This document shows positions 11,045-23,200 of a stretch of DNA of 64,000 nt, one piece after another. Source of the stretch: Thermomucor indicae-seudaticae (taxonomy: Eukaryota > Mucoromycota > Mucoromycetes > Mucorales > Lichtheimiaceae). The translations under genes and the position numbers were made by a program. Each line of letters starts with the position of its first letter. Position 1 is the first letter of the stretch. The stretch lies in the NCBI GenBank assembly GCA_000787465.1, contig JSYX01000060.1, positions 1-64,000 of the forward strand. Direction: 5' to 3'. A model generated the notes under the pieces. That model was not told the DNA's origin and did not search any database. It worked only from the letters and a program-made list of their open reading frames with translations.

Positions 11045-11474
11045 CTCCTTCTTTTTTTCGCTGTCTATTCCTTGCTTGCTTATTACACTCCACTTCGTTG
11101 TCTGTATATTTCTCAAAGTTGATAGCACTTGTACTTGCGGTTGTAAATAACAGTTAAATATATAATGCTTCATAACGGAAAACGGGAAATGCAGGGTTGT
11201 GGTTGGCACAGACGTGATAATCATCTCCCTGCAGCAACACGGGGAACTCTTTGTTGTTTATCCATTTATGCCAATCAGTTTACTGTTACTGATGCGAAGT
11301 CATAATTCATCTTCACACTAACCAAAAAAATTTTTTTCCCGGGTAAAAAAACTTTTGCATGTGAATCAGTGATTGCCTTTATGCCGAGTTTTCTCCGGTT
11401 CTTGTGTGACCAAGAGAGCACGGATCTTTATATTCCAGATGCCAACAGGTTGTCAGTTAATGATAGGAGGGGAA
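11045..11474. other. Convergent intergenic gap
   Basis: Region between the orphan membrane protein and the F-box gene, which converge on it. It is T-rich after 11045 and contains a run of A/T around 11322-11355. No gene or RNA signal is seen; presumably the two 3' untranslated regions. Confidence 0.5.
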
Positions 11475-12926
11475 CTACCAAATTTCCCATTGCGTTACGT
11501 GATATTGAAAAGTATCGACTAAATCCCTGTCGATCTCGATGTCCCACTCATCCATGGGATTCCTGTATGCTACGAGGTTATGAAACTGGCCTTGGACGAC
11601 CATAGCGGTTGCCAGGAGGGACGGCGTCCCGACCCGGAGGATGCGTAAAGACGGGTACAGTTGGGGTAATTGACGAACGAGGCCGTCGCAGACAAAAAAG
11701 TCCAAAAAGAGTTCCTCCAACCGCGGATTAGGCCAACTTTGGAATAACCCACACATGGGAATACACAGTTGGGTATCATCCCAGGGATCGCCCACATGGT
11801 CAGTTTGGACGCCAAGATGGAGACAGACCAACGTTTCTTGGTATGTTTCCAGTGCTTTCTGCAGACTCGGCAACAGGCTTGTAAGTTCATTCTCGTGCAT
11901 CTCCAAAGATAGGCGGGTAATTCGTGGGCACCGTTGGACCAAGGTCGATAGTACGGTATGCGTGAGACCAGAGCTCGTGGCAAAGGATCGAAGACGTCCA
12001 CTGCATTGCGCTACGATAGCCTCTAGCTCTGATTCTGGGATGGGTGTTTTGATAAATGCAAGGTTCTCCATCGATGCATAATTGAGATAGGAAGACAGTT
12101 GGTTGTTCTCGAGCGGACAAGACCACCGGCAAATGTGCAGCTCGAAAGTTGTGAGATGCGGGGGCAGCATGGTGGGCAAGTCATGCGGTGTGATTTTACA
12201 TCGTTTCAATTGTAATGATCGTAGCGTGGCACGATGATGGGAGACAATACGATAAACCTCTTTTGGACAATACAGGTCAATCAGTTTGAGATGCTCCAGC
12301 GAAGGGGCTAGATGCGGCTGGTAACATGTACTGGTCAGGGTATTCATTGCCAGGCTTTTCAGTGCTGGTAGGACTGGAGATCGATGAAAGAAACCGCCAA
12401 GGCAGTATACGTTGAGCGTCTCCAGACGTTGCATTCTATCCGAATAATCGCGTACCAGACGTCGTCCAGAGATTCGAGTCGCCAAGGCCAAGTAAAGATG
12501 TTTCAGATGGGGACATCGGCCCAGAACCCTGCCGAGGGCCTCGGTTGAGACTTCGAAACAATTGTACAAGTTGAGCAACTCAAGGTTCGTGCAGTCGACC
12601 GTCAGATCTTCCAAGACATCATCCGTCACGCGTTTTCCTTGGTATGGATACGACAGATCCAGTTGCTTTACAAATCGACCATAGTTTTCGCATGAATAGA
12701 ACCCCGTGCTCAGGCCGTCGCCGCGTCGCCGTCGTCGCGTCTCTTTGAACAGATTCCGGTACGCGTACATGTCGCGAGCGCTGCGGATCGCAACCACTCG
12801 GTAAAGCTTCTCACAAACCACATTGTACCAATGTCGATTCACAGTAAGAAGTCGCACAGTATCCCGACGATCTAAATGCGCAATAATCAACAAAATCACT
12901 TCTGCTGGCAGATCCCTTGCAGGCAT
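11475..12926 (-). CDS. F-box protein with leucine-rich repeats
   Basis: Single-exon gene of 483 residues. The N-terminus MPARDLPAEVILLIIAHL followed by NRHWYNVVCEKLYR is a standard F-box, which docks on Skp1 in an SCF ubiquitin ligase. The remainder is a run of LRR-type segments: LTVDCTNLELLNLYNC, GRCPHLKHLYLA, RLETLNVYCLGG, ALKSLAMNTL, HLKLIDLYC and RITRLSLEM. These would form the substrate-binding face. The substrate cannot be predicted. The length fits fungal FBXL-type proteins, and the start is the only ATG ahead of the F-box. Confidence 0.88.
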   Translation of the reverse strand: MPARDLPAEVILLIIAHLDRRDTVRLLTVNRHWYNVVCEKLYRVVAIRSARDMYAYRNLFKETRRRRRGDGLSTGFYSCENYGRFVKQLDLSYPYQGKRVTDDVLEDLTVDCTNLELLNLYNCFEVSTEALGRVLGRCPHLKHLYLALATRISGRRLVRDYSDRMQRLETLNVYCLGGFFHRSPVLPALKSLAMNTLTSTCYQPHLAPSLEHLKLIDLYCPKEVYRIVSHHRATLRSLQLKRCKITPHDLPTMLPPHLTTFELHICRWSCPLENNQLSSYLNYASMENLAFIKTPIPESELEAIVAQCSGRLRSFATSSGLTHTVLSTLVQRCPRITRLSLEMHENELTSLLPSLQKALETYQETLVCLHLGVQTDHVGDPWDDTQLCIPMCGLFQSWPNPRLEELFLDFFVCDGLVRQLPQLYPSLRILRVGTPSLLATAMVVQGQFHNLVAYRNPMDEWDIEIDRDLVDTFQYHVTQWEIW

Positions 12927-13310
12927 TGAGCGAATAAAAGTAGAATTGCGTCCCTTTTGCTAATCTTGTTTGTTGATTCGGCCTTTGATTGCGACAGGTT
13001 TCAGCAATGTTACAACAGAAAAGAACGAATGCCTTTGTCTTCAACTGGACCCTTTCTCGTACCCCCGGCCTTCAAGAGAGAAGCCAAGATTCATCTATAT
13101 TGCATTCGGGCTGGCTATTTTGGCCCACTGTCCTGGACATGGTATCATGGAACTTAATGAGTGGTTTCGCAAGTTTATTCGTTGTTTGTCTACACGGCGA
13201 ATAAATGCGTCAGTGTAAAGAGTCTCGGCAATATAAACATCTATAAAAAGTTTCGATCCAAAGAGAGCCAAAGTTTAGCTTCGTAGCGACCAGGAGTCCA
13301 AAAGGAAAGC
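12927..13310. other. Divergent promoter region between F-box and aspartic protease genes
   Basis: Shared upstream region of the minus-strand F-box gene and the plus-strand protease gene. It contains a TATA box near the protease start. Short frames here have no recognisable motifs and no splice partners. Confidence 0.5.
13242..13250 (+). promoter_or_regulatory. TATA box of the aspartic protease gene
   Basis: TATAAAAAG lies 61-69 bp upstream of the ATG at 13311, with a second ATATAAA at 13231-13237. The placement fits a core promoter for a regulated secreted enzyme. Confidence 0.5.
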
Positions 13311-14725
13311 ATGAAGATTTCGCTCAGTTGGCTAGTTGCCACGGCTTTGTTATGCCTCGAACTCGGACCGGAAACGGTGTCTGCACAGGACTTGAGGTAG
13401 ACTCTTATTACCACTGAGCAAAGGAACATTCTTTTGCTGGTTTATTGATACGCGCGCGGGGCTCCAGGGTACCACTGGCACAGAGAACGGGCCGTGTTCT
13501 TAATACGCCGGCGAGACTCAAAAAGACATTGGCAAAGTATGGCTTGACAAGCAGAATATCTCCAGCCAAGTTGAACATGGCATCGTCTACGATTGACCTG
13601 TCCGTCGTGAATGTTGACGTCGAGGTAAAAGAGAGGCCCCCCCCCATGCAATAGATAGATTGAAAAGGTTAAACACACAAAAAACCCGTTGTAGTATGTC
13701 GGTAAGGTGGGTATCGGCACTCCACCTCAAGAATTTCAGATGGATTTCGACACGGGAAGCTCTGACATCTGGGTCCCTTCTGTGGACTGTGCACGCTGTG
13801 GTGATCATCCTCTTTTCGATGCAGAAGACTCTTCGACCTTTAAAAGCGGAGGAAACATGACCTGGAGTCTCCGTTATGGTGACGGGTCTGGTGTTTACGG
13901 CGTAACTGGATACGACACAATTCATCTTGGCAATGGCTTGTCGGAACCCGGCCAACTGATTGGTCTCGTCGAAGCTGAAACCTTCGATTTCACCATGGAC
14001 CCTAATCTGGATGGTATCTTTGGTCTTGGTTTTCCTCCGCTATCGTTGACGGGACAGAATGTATCCATTGTGCAAGCCATGAAAGACGAAGGCCGTATCC
14101 CGTCGGCTCAAGTGGGTGTCTATCTGGGCCGTGCCCGCGACGGAGGAAAAGGTGAAATTGTAAGCATCGTAAAACGAAAAACAAATCAATTGCCATGCTT
14201 ATCGTGCGTATATCGGCAAAGGTTTTTGGTGGCACGAATCCAAAGCATTACAAAGGCGAACTCAAATATGTGAATGTCACCAACCCCAAGTACTGGCAGG
14301 TCGAGATGAACAGCGTCAAAATCAATGGTCAGGAGGCTCTAAGACGGCCTTTGCAAGCCATTATCGACACCGGCACTACCCTTATTGTCATGCCCACGGA
14401 ACTTGCGGAAGCCATTCACGCTGCCATTCCTGGAGCCAAGTTCAGCACCATGACAGGCTGGCGCTTACCTTGCGCTCTAAAGGACACAGATGCTGATGGT
14501 CAGGTTGTATTCACCTTGGGCGAGCACGCGTTCCCGCTCCGTATGAGTGAACTCGTTCGCGAACGAACTGCTCCAGAGTCGACTAACGGAGAGAAGCTAT
14601 GCTATTCGGGCATCGCTGAAGCAAGAACTTCGCTGGTCATTATGGGTGATACTTTCTTACGCAGTTATTATTCAGTCTACGACTTTGATAGAAACGCAGT
14701 CGGTTTAGCACCATCCAAGCCTTAA
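13311..14725 (+). CDS. Secreted pepsin-like aspartic protease
   Basis: Endopeptidase of family A1, of the rhizopuspepsin/mucorpepsin type. Exons 13311-13396, 13468-13624, 13695-14159 and 14222-14725 encode 403 residues. Residues 1-24 are a signal peptide (MKISLSWLVATALLCLE), followed by a basic propeptide (RTGRVLNTPARLKKTLAKYG) that would keep the zymogen inactive until low pH. The mature part starts near YVGKVGIGTPPQEFQ. Both catalytic aspartates are present, in DTGSSDIWVP and DTGTTLIVMP. The flap region is LRYGDGSGVYG. A Cys pair brackets the C-terminal lobe, as usual. The short linker and lack of a GPI-type tail suggest a soluble secreted enzyme. A run of nine or more C lies in intron 2. 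Confidence 0.94.
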
Positions 14726-14839
14726 TTCAAAGTTCGATGATACAAATAAATTCATTCAGTACTGGTCATCGAAGGTCTTTGCACATATCAATAAGCTATT
14801 CGGGGTTGGGGAAGGGTGTCTCAATGGCAAAAAAGAGAA

Positions 14840-15586
14840 TCATGCGTCTAGTGTTACGTCAAAGAAACGATGATGGGGTCGAAAGTCGACATTCACGTTG
14901 AGACAGGCCAAATCGGCATCGTCATAGTTTTCTGCTCGAACAAACACTGTAAGGCGAGCCTATAAAAACAGACAAAGGTGAACAAACAGACAAAATGGCG
15001 ATACAGGTTATCAACGCCTTACCCGTGGAACTTCCTTGGGTATCGTGACCTTTTGTGTGACCTACCGCAATGTCGTAAGTCGAAAGCAAACCCATATTCG
15101 TTTTCCCGACCGATCGCTTTATTATACCTTCAACAAGCCCTCCTCGATAGGGCACTTTAGTTCGACGTCATTGTTCTCAAGTTCATCGCAGATATCAAAG
15201 GTTTTGCGCAGAATTTGCACTACGCCGATGCGAACAAGAACATGAGCGACGGCACCTTTTTCGACGCGCTCTTTAAGGTATCCGGTCGCTTCGATCAGAA
15301 CTTCATCGCCAGGAACAGGGTGAGGAGGAGTCACCGTAATATCGTAGATATCCAAAATGAAGCTATCGTCACCTTTGTAAAAAGCATTGGGATTAGACAA
15401 ATGTCTGTCTTACGACACCAGCAGATAGTGGGGTTATTTACTGCAATCCTTGATCATATCTGTCTTGAAAGCGGACCATTCCGTTTGCCGGACATAATCG
15501 AGACTAAACCATGTTGGCAAAACGAATGCTCGAGCATAGCTCGTTAAGCAGAAAAGCACCAGCAACAACTGCAAAGAGAAACGCAT
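14840..15586 (-). CDS. ML-domain lipid transfer protein (phosphatidylglycerol/phosphatidylinositol transfer protein, NPC2-like)
   Basis: Four exons traced by phase (15586-15442, 15372-15128, 15061-15023, 14959-14840) give 182 residues. The signal peptide is MRFSLQLLLVLFCLTSYARA. The ML fold is recognised by PPHPVPGDEVLIEATGYL, VRIGVVQILRKTFDICDEL, LKCPIEEGLLKVTQKVT and PKEVPRARLTVFVRAENY. It ends DLACLNVNVDFRPHH. The cysteines that form the family's disulphides are kept. Such proteins carry sterols or phospholipids in the lumen of the vacuole or outside the cell. It converges with the protease gene, with 114 bp between stop codons. Confidence 0.9.
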
Positions 15587-16001
15587 TCTTCAAAAGAAAG
15601 GGCAAGATAAAGAAGCGAAAGAAGAAACAAGCGGGAGAACCTGAGACAATAGCGCTCAAAGTTTGTTTGATCCAAAAGGTCATTCGCGTCAGCTGACCCC
15701 ATTCCCCCGAGTTAAATGCCATAGTGCAGAAATCGATCCGACAGGAAAGGATGCAAACAGTTTCATCGTTATTGGCCACTGTATATCATCGGCAGTTGCG
15801 TGTACAGTCAGGTGATGTCAGGGCCACTGTCAGCACTATACTGGCACACTTGCTATAGGCATGTTCCATTTACGAATATATACCGCTTCCAAGTTCAATC
15901 GATGGTCCCCTCTCGTACAGACAGCTGCACTGTGCGCCAGCTGAACTTTTTGTCTGAGTGGGAACGACTCAAACCCCAACCCCCTCATTCACGGATTGAT
16001 C

Positions 16002-16983
16002 ATGGAGGATCCTAATGCAGATACGGAATGGTAAGCGAATCCATCGCTATTGGTTTGATTACGGATCAAAGCCCATGACCCCTCCGACGACTTAAGGAAC
16101 GACATTCTTCGGGCTCGCGGCATTTTGCCACCTAAAGATGAGCCGACGAAAGAAGCCATCGAGGACATGTACGTCGAAGCGTTGAATGCTCGAAGACAAG
16201 AAAAGGAAAGTCTAGAAAACAAGACTTTGGACGAACTGGACGAACTCGAGGACGAACTTGAAGATGAGCGGGTCATCTTGGAATACAGGTTAGACGACCG
16301 GGCGTCAGAAGAAAAAAAGGGAAGGTCCGAATTGTTGATCCACATACCGCAGGAAAAAGCGACTACAAGAAATGCAAGCTGCGGCACAAAGAGACAAGTA
16401 CGGAGAAGTGATACAGATATCCAAGCCTGAGTTTGTCAAAGAAGTAACGGAGGCCAGCAAAGAATGCTACGTGGTTGTTCATCTGTTTAAAGACCAGTAA
16501 GGCGCTTACTTTATTGCGAATCAAAAACCAGGAAGCTAAGTGGAAACTGTATCTAGTATCCCTGCGTGTAAACTCATGAATCGGCACCTCAGTGAACTCG
16601 CAAAGCAGTTCAAGGCCACTAAATTCGTAAAGATCGTTAGTGATCAATGCATACCGAATTATCCTGATCGGAACGTTCCAACGCTATTAATTTATGGAAA
16701 CGGTGATCTGAAGGCCAACATTGTGGGCGCAATTGCCTTTGGTGGCATGAATATGACTGTTTCAAGTAAGTCGCTTACTACTATATCGCACGCGAATAAC
16801 GCCAACCTGCGAAATGTAGGCATACGGGCTCAATTGGCTAGCGCTGGTGCTGTTCCACCAGAGAAGAAGGATGATGATGAGGATGAAAAACCAAAGAAAA
16901 AGAGTATATACCGATCTGCTGCTACTGCTGCATTAAGTAGTGATGAAGACGAAAGCGACGAAGACGACCGGGGCTACTACTAG
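16002..16983 (+). CDS. Phosducin-like protein 3 (Plp2/PhLP3 type), thioredoxin fold
   Basis: Co-chaperone of the CCT/TRiC chaperonin in folding of tubulin, actin and related clients. Exons 16002-16030, 16097-16288, 16353-16496, 16557-16765 and 16820-16983 give 245 residues. The start MEDPNADTEWNDILR with GILPPK is diagnostic of the PhLP3/Plp2 group. The thioredoxin-like domain includes KECYVVVHLFKDHIPACKL, CIPNYPDRNVPTLLIY and IVGAIAFGGMNM. The tail is acidic (SSDEDESDEDDRGYY). The fourth exon must begin at 16557 because the nearer AG acceptors put a stop in frame. The last intron, 54 nt, is a multiple of three with no stop. Confidence 0.93.
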
Positions 16984-17242
16984 ACTTGTTGGAGAGGTTT
17001 TGAATAAATTTATCTGATTCAAGCTGTATCCCCACATGCAATCACCGGACTCGGTGTATTTTTGAGTGCACAGACCACCACATCTCTTTCATCTTATTCT
17101 CTCTTTGCTGGTGTTTGTTTTTTGAACGAGGCAGGCACCGAGAGTTGCTCAATATCAGAAGTTTCTGGTGCCGCTACAGCACATTAAAGCTTAAGCGAAG
17201 TGTAGCGTATTTCTGCTCGAAGCCGCGTTACGAGTTCCTGTA

Positions 17243-20200
17243 ATGGCCGATCGTGGAAGAATACATCCTAGACGAGGAGGCCCTCGCGGAGGCTACCCTC
17301 GAAACATGCAACGGCATTACCCGCGAGACGATGGTCGTGATTTTGCAGATTCATCCCGTACAAACCAATCGAGAACAGCCCGACAAAGACAGCAGCAACA
17401 GCCAGGAGCATTGTCGCCCGGCGATCGCCCTCACGGCGATACACGTCATCTCCAATTGCTGCGTTTTGCGTTACTGGAAGAAGAGGATCCCTCACGCCGC
17501 CACGGGAATGCAGTGCAACTCATAAAATCCCTGGAAGAATTTCGACAATGCAGAGAACCTGCTGAATTCCAGCAAGAATGCTTGCACCTTCTTGAGCCTT
17601 GTCTTATGGGTTCTCCAGAACTGCGCACGGCATTGGAAAGTCTTCATCCACGTTTGACAACTGTAAAGGGAACACTGATAAAGTTACTGGCTTTGTTGAG
17701 TGCCGGCTGTGGTCGGTTGGATATTGTTCTCAAATGGTTATTTGATGTACTGGGTCATGTACCTGAAGCCGAAGGCACACCCGAATCCAACCGGTTAAAG
17801 GAGCTTAGGTTATGGCTATTACGTGCTCTGCGGCAGGTACGACATACGTTTTCATTTCCGTCTGTATGAGAGAGTTAAATTAAGCATCCTTTGCATAAGA
17901 TCATGCTGGAGGCCACGACCACGCCCTATACGAAACGCCAACTGATCGAACTATCCGCAAACATTTCAACGAGCCTTGTCTTGTTTTTGGATGCTATGGA
18001 GACATCAGATTATCTTGCAGATGTTCTTCAGGTTCTGGAGGTCCTAGCTGCGCAATGCCCGAATGCGTTCGCAGACAAATTTCAAGTATGTGCTTGAACT
18101 GCATGTCAGCAAAAGAAATTCTGATCAAAGGGTACTGTAGGATTTTATTGACTTGTTGGTCGGATGGCATATTGACCCGAGCTTATCTGACTCGCGCAAA
18201 GCTGTCATTGGAGGTAAAGCCGATGTGGAACACATCGATCATTTCCTTCTTACTGTCTCTTTTCATAGAATCATACATCAAGTTTCGTGGCTTCTGGCAG
18301 TCGCGATTGCCTTTCGGGTTTGAGCTTTTACATCATTTTTTGGATGATATGAATGAAGCAGTTAAAGGCCTCAGCGACATACGTAATCTCGAGGACGAGA
18401 ACAAAAGCGCTGACCGGCGGAAATGGACGGCTTGCGAAAACTTGTTCAGGTACACGCGTACTGTTGCCTGTCGTATTGCAAAATTTTTGACCCTCATTTC
18501 TTAGTTGCTTTCATGCAGTATTGAAAGCTATAATACCGTTGCTTTCGTCACAGGAAGCTAGGAAAGATGCTCATATAATCGACTCAACCTTCGATCGGCT
18601 TCGCCGCAGCGCGCTACAGTTTCTGTGCAGTGTTAGAGAGCTCTGTCCAAACGATGCCTGGATTCAAAAATGTGAGCCATTGTTTTGTTTTTCTTTAGAT
18701 CCAATATTTGCTAATATTCTCGGCAATGAATTTAGCGAATCGAGTTATCCTTCTCATGTTTACTGTCAAACCACACTCTATAAGATTACACCAATGGGAA
18801 GTTTACGAATATTTCGCGTCGCAAATTCATCAGCTTGAAGGGTCCTCAGATGATGAGCCGTTAGCGTATATCAAAATGGTTATGCAGGTACGCAAGAAAC
18901 TTGCAGTCTTGGAGATTACGTGTACATAACGAGTTTTTTTTTGTTTCCTTGCGTAGTTAATAGACGCCTGGACACCGGATATTGATGAAAATATTATCCG
19001 CGACGTCCTAGACTTCTCGAGATCGCCTATTCTTCAATTGAACGCAAAATTCAGAAGCAAACGGCTCTTGCGGGACGCTGTTTTGACACTCGTCCGTGTT
19101 CTTATCCGACTTTGTCCTGCAATGGACGACCTCAGATACCAAATCATATCTTCACTCGAGAACCATCTGCGCGACAACTTGACTGCATTACTTGCTAACA
19201 GATCTGAAGATATGCAGAACTTTGTTGATTATCAAGAGCCACTGCAGAGGATCTCTGCTGAAATGCGTAAACTCGACAAACTGATGGTTTCGAACTACGA
19301 GTCAACTGCGATAGAGAAGGACACATCCGATAGAAGTACTGATAACGCCTTGGACTCACTGTTTATTACGTATCTACTGCTGGACATTGCTCACGTCTGG
19401 CCGTCCTATCGGGAGGAGGCTTCATTATCAGCTACGAACACGGTACTTGTTGCGTGGAACTGCGGACAAGATTACCTTTTCGACGTCTGCCTCGACGTCT
19501 TTCGGGAATTTTGGTGCAGGTATATGGCTTTCAAATAAGCTTCTACAGTTCTTCCCTGGAACTAAACCTCTTTGTATTTCATCTTAGGAATGGCTTGTTT
19601 TTGGACTCGCCAGAAGAATTCCGCATCCTGTGTTGCTTTGTCCAAGATATTCTACAGATATGGAACCGTATATCGCTAGGATGCCGTCAATCTTTAACGG
19701 CAACCATCAAGGATATTTTAACCAAATTACCATCTGTCTGCAAGGAAGCACAACTTGAAGATGCGGCAATGCAACATATTATTCTGTCCTTGTTGCAAGC
19801 TTTCGGTAAAGAAATTTACAGTGGCATGATGTTACGCCTATTTATTGATAAGCTACCTTTCCAGATTTCGAGCGAAATAACGCTTTGAAAATATCCATCC
19901 TGAAAATCGCTGTTCTTTATTGCAAACAGTTTGACTCGTATGAAATAGTCAAACCAGCAATCACCACGGCTCAAAAAGGGTATGTCAAAAATAGCAATGG
20001 ACCATATTCCTGACCTCAACATCGAGACCTTTTATGCTCTGTAGACTGGACTACCCATGTCCTTATGTTCAAGATGCGAGCATCGAATTGCTTGCTGCGT
20101 TAAACCCATTCGTTACTACAGATCTATATGTAGGAAAAAGTGAAAGCGTCAGAATACTGCAGGTCGGTGTTATTTGGGATTATGGATGCTTGTGGGCCGA

Positions 20201-23200
20201 GTGTTAATAAGTGTCGGCATACACAGAACGCGGTTATGGCAACACCTCATACAGGCACGTTTCGGCCTCCTCAATTTGAGCGGGTCATGAAAGGCCTCGG
20301 TATGGGTAGTCGCTTGATTGGGCAAGGCGCAGACGACATGTCAACGGACCCATATCGGTCGTCGTCGGATATTTCGGCAAACAGACGACGACTATTCCAT
20401 TTCTGCGATTCTTTGGGTAGCATGAAGAATACTAGTGGATATGCTGAATTGAAAGAAGGTAGCGTCACTCACTGACTCTCTGTATACCGTGCTAAGACAC
20501 TGTACACAGAACTAGGACTAAGCGAACTTATAAAATTCGCCAACGAATCCATGCCGTTTTTGAGATATTGGGCGGCATGGGAGTCCGCGCGTTACTGCAT
20601 ACTGGCTCGTCTCCGGACACCGTTCGGAGGTCCTCAACAGGTATTTTGTTTTTATCAGGAGTCACATCCTGTTCGTAACGTAGTCTCCGTAGACTCTTGA
20701 GGCTTTCAGGTGGAAGTTAAGCTCACTAGTGTCCGCGACTGATCCCAACGCGAGGTAAAAATTCTGTGTCTGTTAAGAAATGGATCTTGGAAGACTAAGC
20801 AGGATTGTATAGGGATAATGATACATATTTCGAAGAGCTCTCTACCCTGCTTCTACTGCTAGATCGTTTTGAGGTGCAGACGTACAACGCGTGGAATGGA
20901 TCAGCAACCAATGCTCTTCCTGCTGTTCCAAGATCCAGTTTAACATTCTTCAGGACCAACAAAAAGGCCTGCCTCGAATTTTTCAGCAAGTTGCGACGCA
21001 TGATTATTGAAGGTGCAAAGATATTAGCGGACGATGACTTGCTTATACGTAATATACTTGAGGTGAGACCACGAACCCCCCCCCCCGGGGGATAAGCAAG
21101 TGTACTGATGATTGGCCCTGGAGATGCTTGCCGAGCGCGAGAATGAAATTGCAGAAGCAACTGATATGCTATCTTGGTTTCAACAAACAAATTATTTTAT
21201 GCGAGATTTAGGTACGTATGTGAAATATAAAATTCTTGGGACAGACCCATTAATACTCTTACCTTCGTAGTCAATGCTTGTATTCGGCGAAGTGCTAGTG
21301 ACCTTATCCATGGTCTGTCAGCATGGTACAAGAAGTTAATCCAGAAAGCCACACATGTGGTACCGTCCTTCCGAAAGCAATACACGTTCGTTGGCTTGAT
21401 AGGACCGCTACCGAACGGTAAGTACTATCATTAATTTTCCGTACTGTTATTCATCTCTTTTCCTTTTCTCTAGACAATAAACACCAAGAAAACTCTTCAA
21501 CGGCAACATGGTTTCATGCTAGCGAGATGTTTGCTGAGGCATGCTTTGAGTATTTAAGCTTAAGAGAACCCGCAATTAATTATCTTTCACTATAGGGACG
21601 CTATGAAGACGCATGTGATATTCTATATTCTCTTCACTCTTTGGTGGCTCGTGACGAATACGGAATACTAGATATGTTGGATACCCATGTAGGTCAAGTA
21701 GCGATACGACTTATGAGCATCACTATTAATGTGCAGTAATACGTTAGGCTTTCGACTTTTACACATCTGCCGAGGACTATGACTCTTTATGCAAGCTCCT
21801 TGATGAAAATAATTCCTTGAGCGCCAATATCTTGTCACGGGAGCTGATCCACTTCTCGTCCCAGTTGCACGCGAAGCAGAGTCAACCTGAGTGCACCTTG
21901 GCAGATTATCATGTGGCTCTTCAAAACGCTAATATCGAAGACTCGTTGCGTCTGAGTCGCTTGGTCAAGTTCCGTGATTGGTTAGCGGATAATGATAAAG
22001 CTCAAGATGATACAGGAGAGGAAATCGTAACTCTAATAGCAAAGCAAGCGCGAGCTGCACTTAGGCGAGATATACTCGACAAGAAAGCTAATATGCTTGA
22101 GATACAGCTTGCTGAAAGTCCTCCTTGGAAACTTCGAAAAGATGCCGAAGTTTGGGCAGCAAAGTCCGCTTCCCATAAGCTTGACTTGAAGACCTGTCGA
22201 TACACATCGCAAACGAAATACTGGAGCCGTGTGCTATCAGCGACAGAACACCTAGCCCGGGATACACGGATTGAGGACTTTAATACAGTCGTTGCTGATA
22301 TTCGGCTTCATGCGGCCAAGATATCCCATTTGTGTGGGAATCTAAGGATAGCTGAGCGCTGGCTCGATGAAGCCAGTCGGGTAGCTGTCACAAGGCATGA
22401 TGCCATGTATGAACGAGCGCGAGTGATGCTGTCGAGAAATAGCAAATCGCCTCGTGAAGACGCTATGAGACTTTTCCGTCAAATCCTAGACGAAATGGAA
22501 GTGACCAGAGAGACAGACGGTGTGCTTAGGAGCAAAATATATCTGGAAATGGCAAAAATGCTAAAAGGCGCTCTCGATGAATCGGAAGAGGAAGCTATAC
22601 TCTTGAGCAGCCTAGACAGGAGCTTTTCCACTGTCAATAACCCAACTGATCGTTTGATACACGAAACCGAGACCACTGTTGATGATTACTTTGAAAAATC
22701 GGTACTTAACGCAGAACAATATGGCAGGCCATGGTTTGAATATGCTACATACAACTACAAACAAGGCTGGAGACTTTTGGATGATATCAGGCGCAGTAAA
22801 CCTTCAACTTCGGTAGCTATCTGGGCTCGCTCCGAGATACATGCCATTATAGAAACGCAATGCAAATCTGAAGCTGATTCGAGTGAGAAAGAAAAGGTAT
22901 CATAAGGTTCTTCTTCGCTGGGAGATATTTCACATACCTACTCATTTGCTGTAGAACATTTGTGGACTTGTCCAAAAGTTTTCAACAGCTTTTGGTGCCG
23001 CAACTTCGTACAAAGAAGATCTGATTCGGCAAACTCTAGCCAAGATATCCCTCAGTCTAGAGGCTGAAAGCGTATCCAAAATATGCGATATATTAAATGC
23101 AGTCGAAAGCAATGTTATTGACAGGTTCCGTGCATCGACCGTGGCATATTTCCGCTATCTTTCGCTGGATGACGAAACCAAGAAAGTGGGTCTATTCCTT

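Noticed and set aside
16541..16556. Exon start at 16541 in the phosducin-like gene
   Set aside because: Using the AG at 16540 breaks phase; only 16557 restores the conserved IPACKL block.
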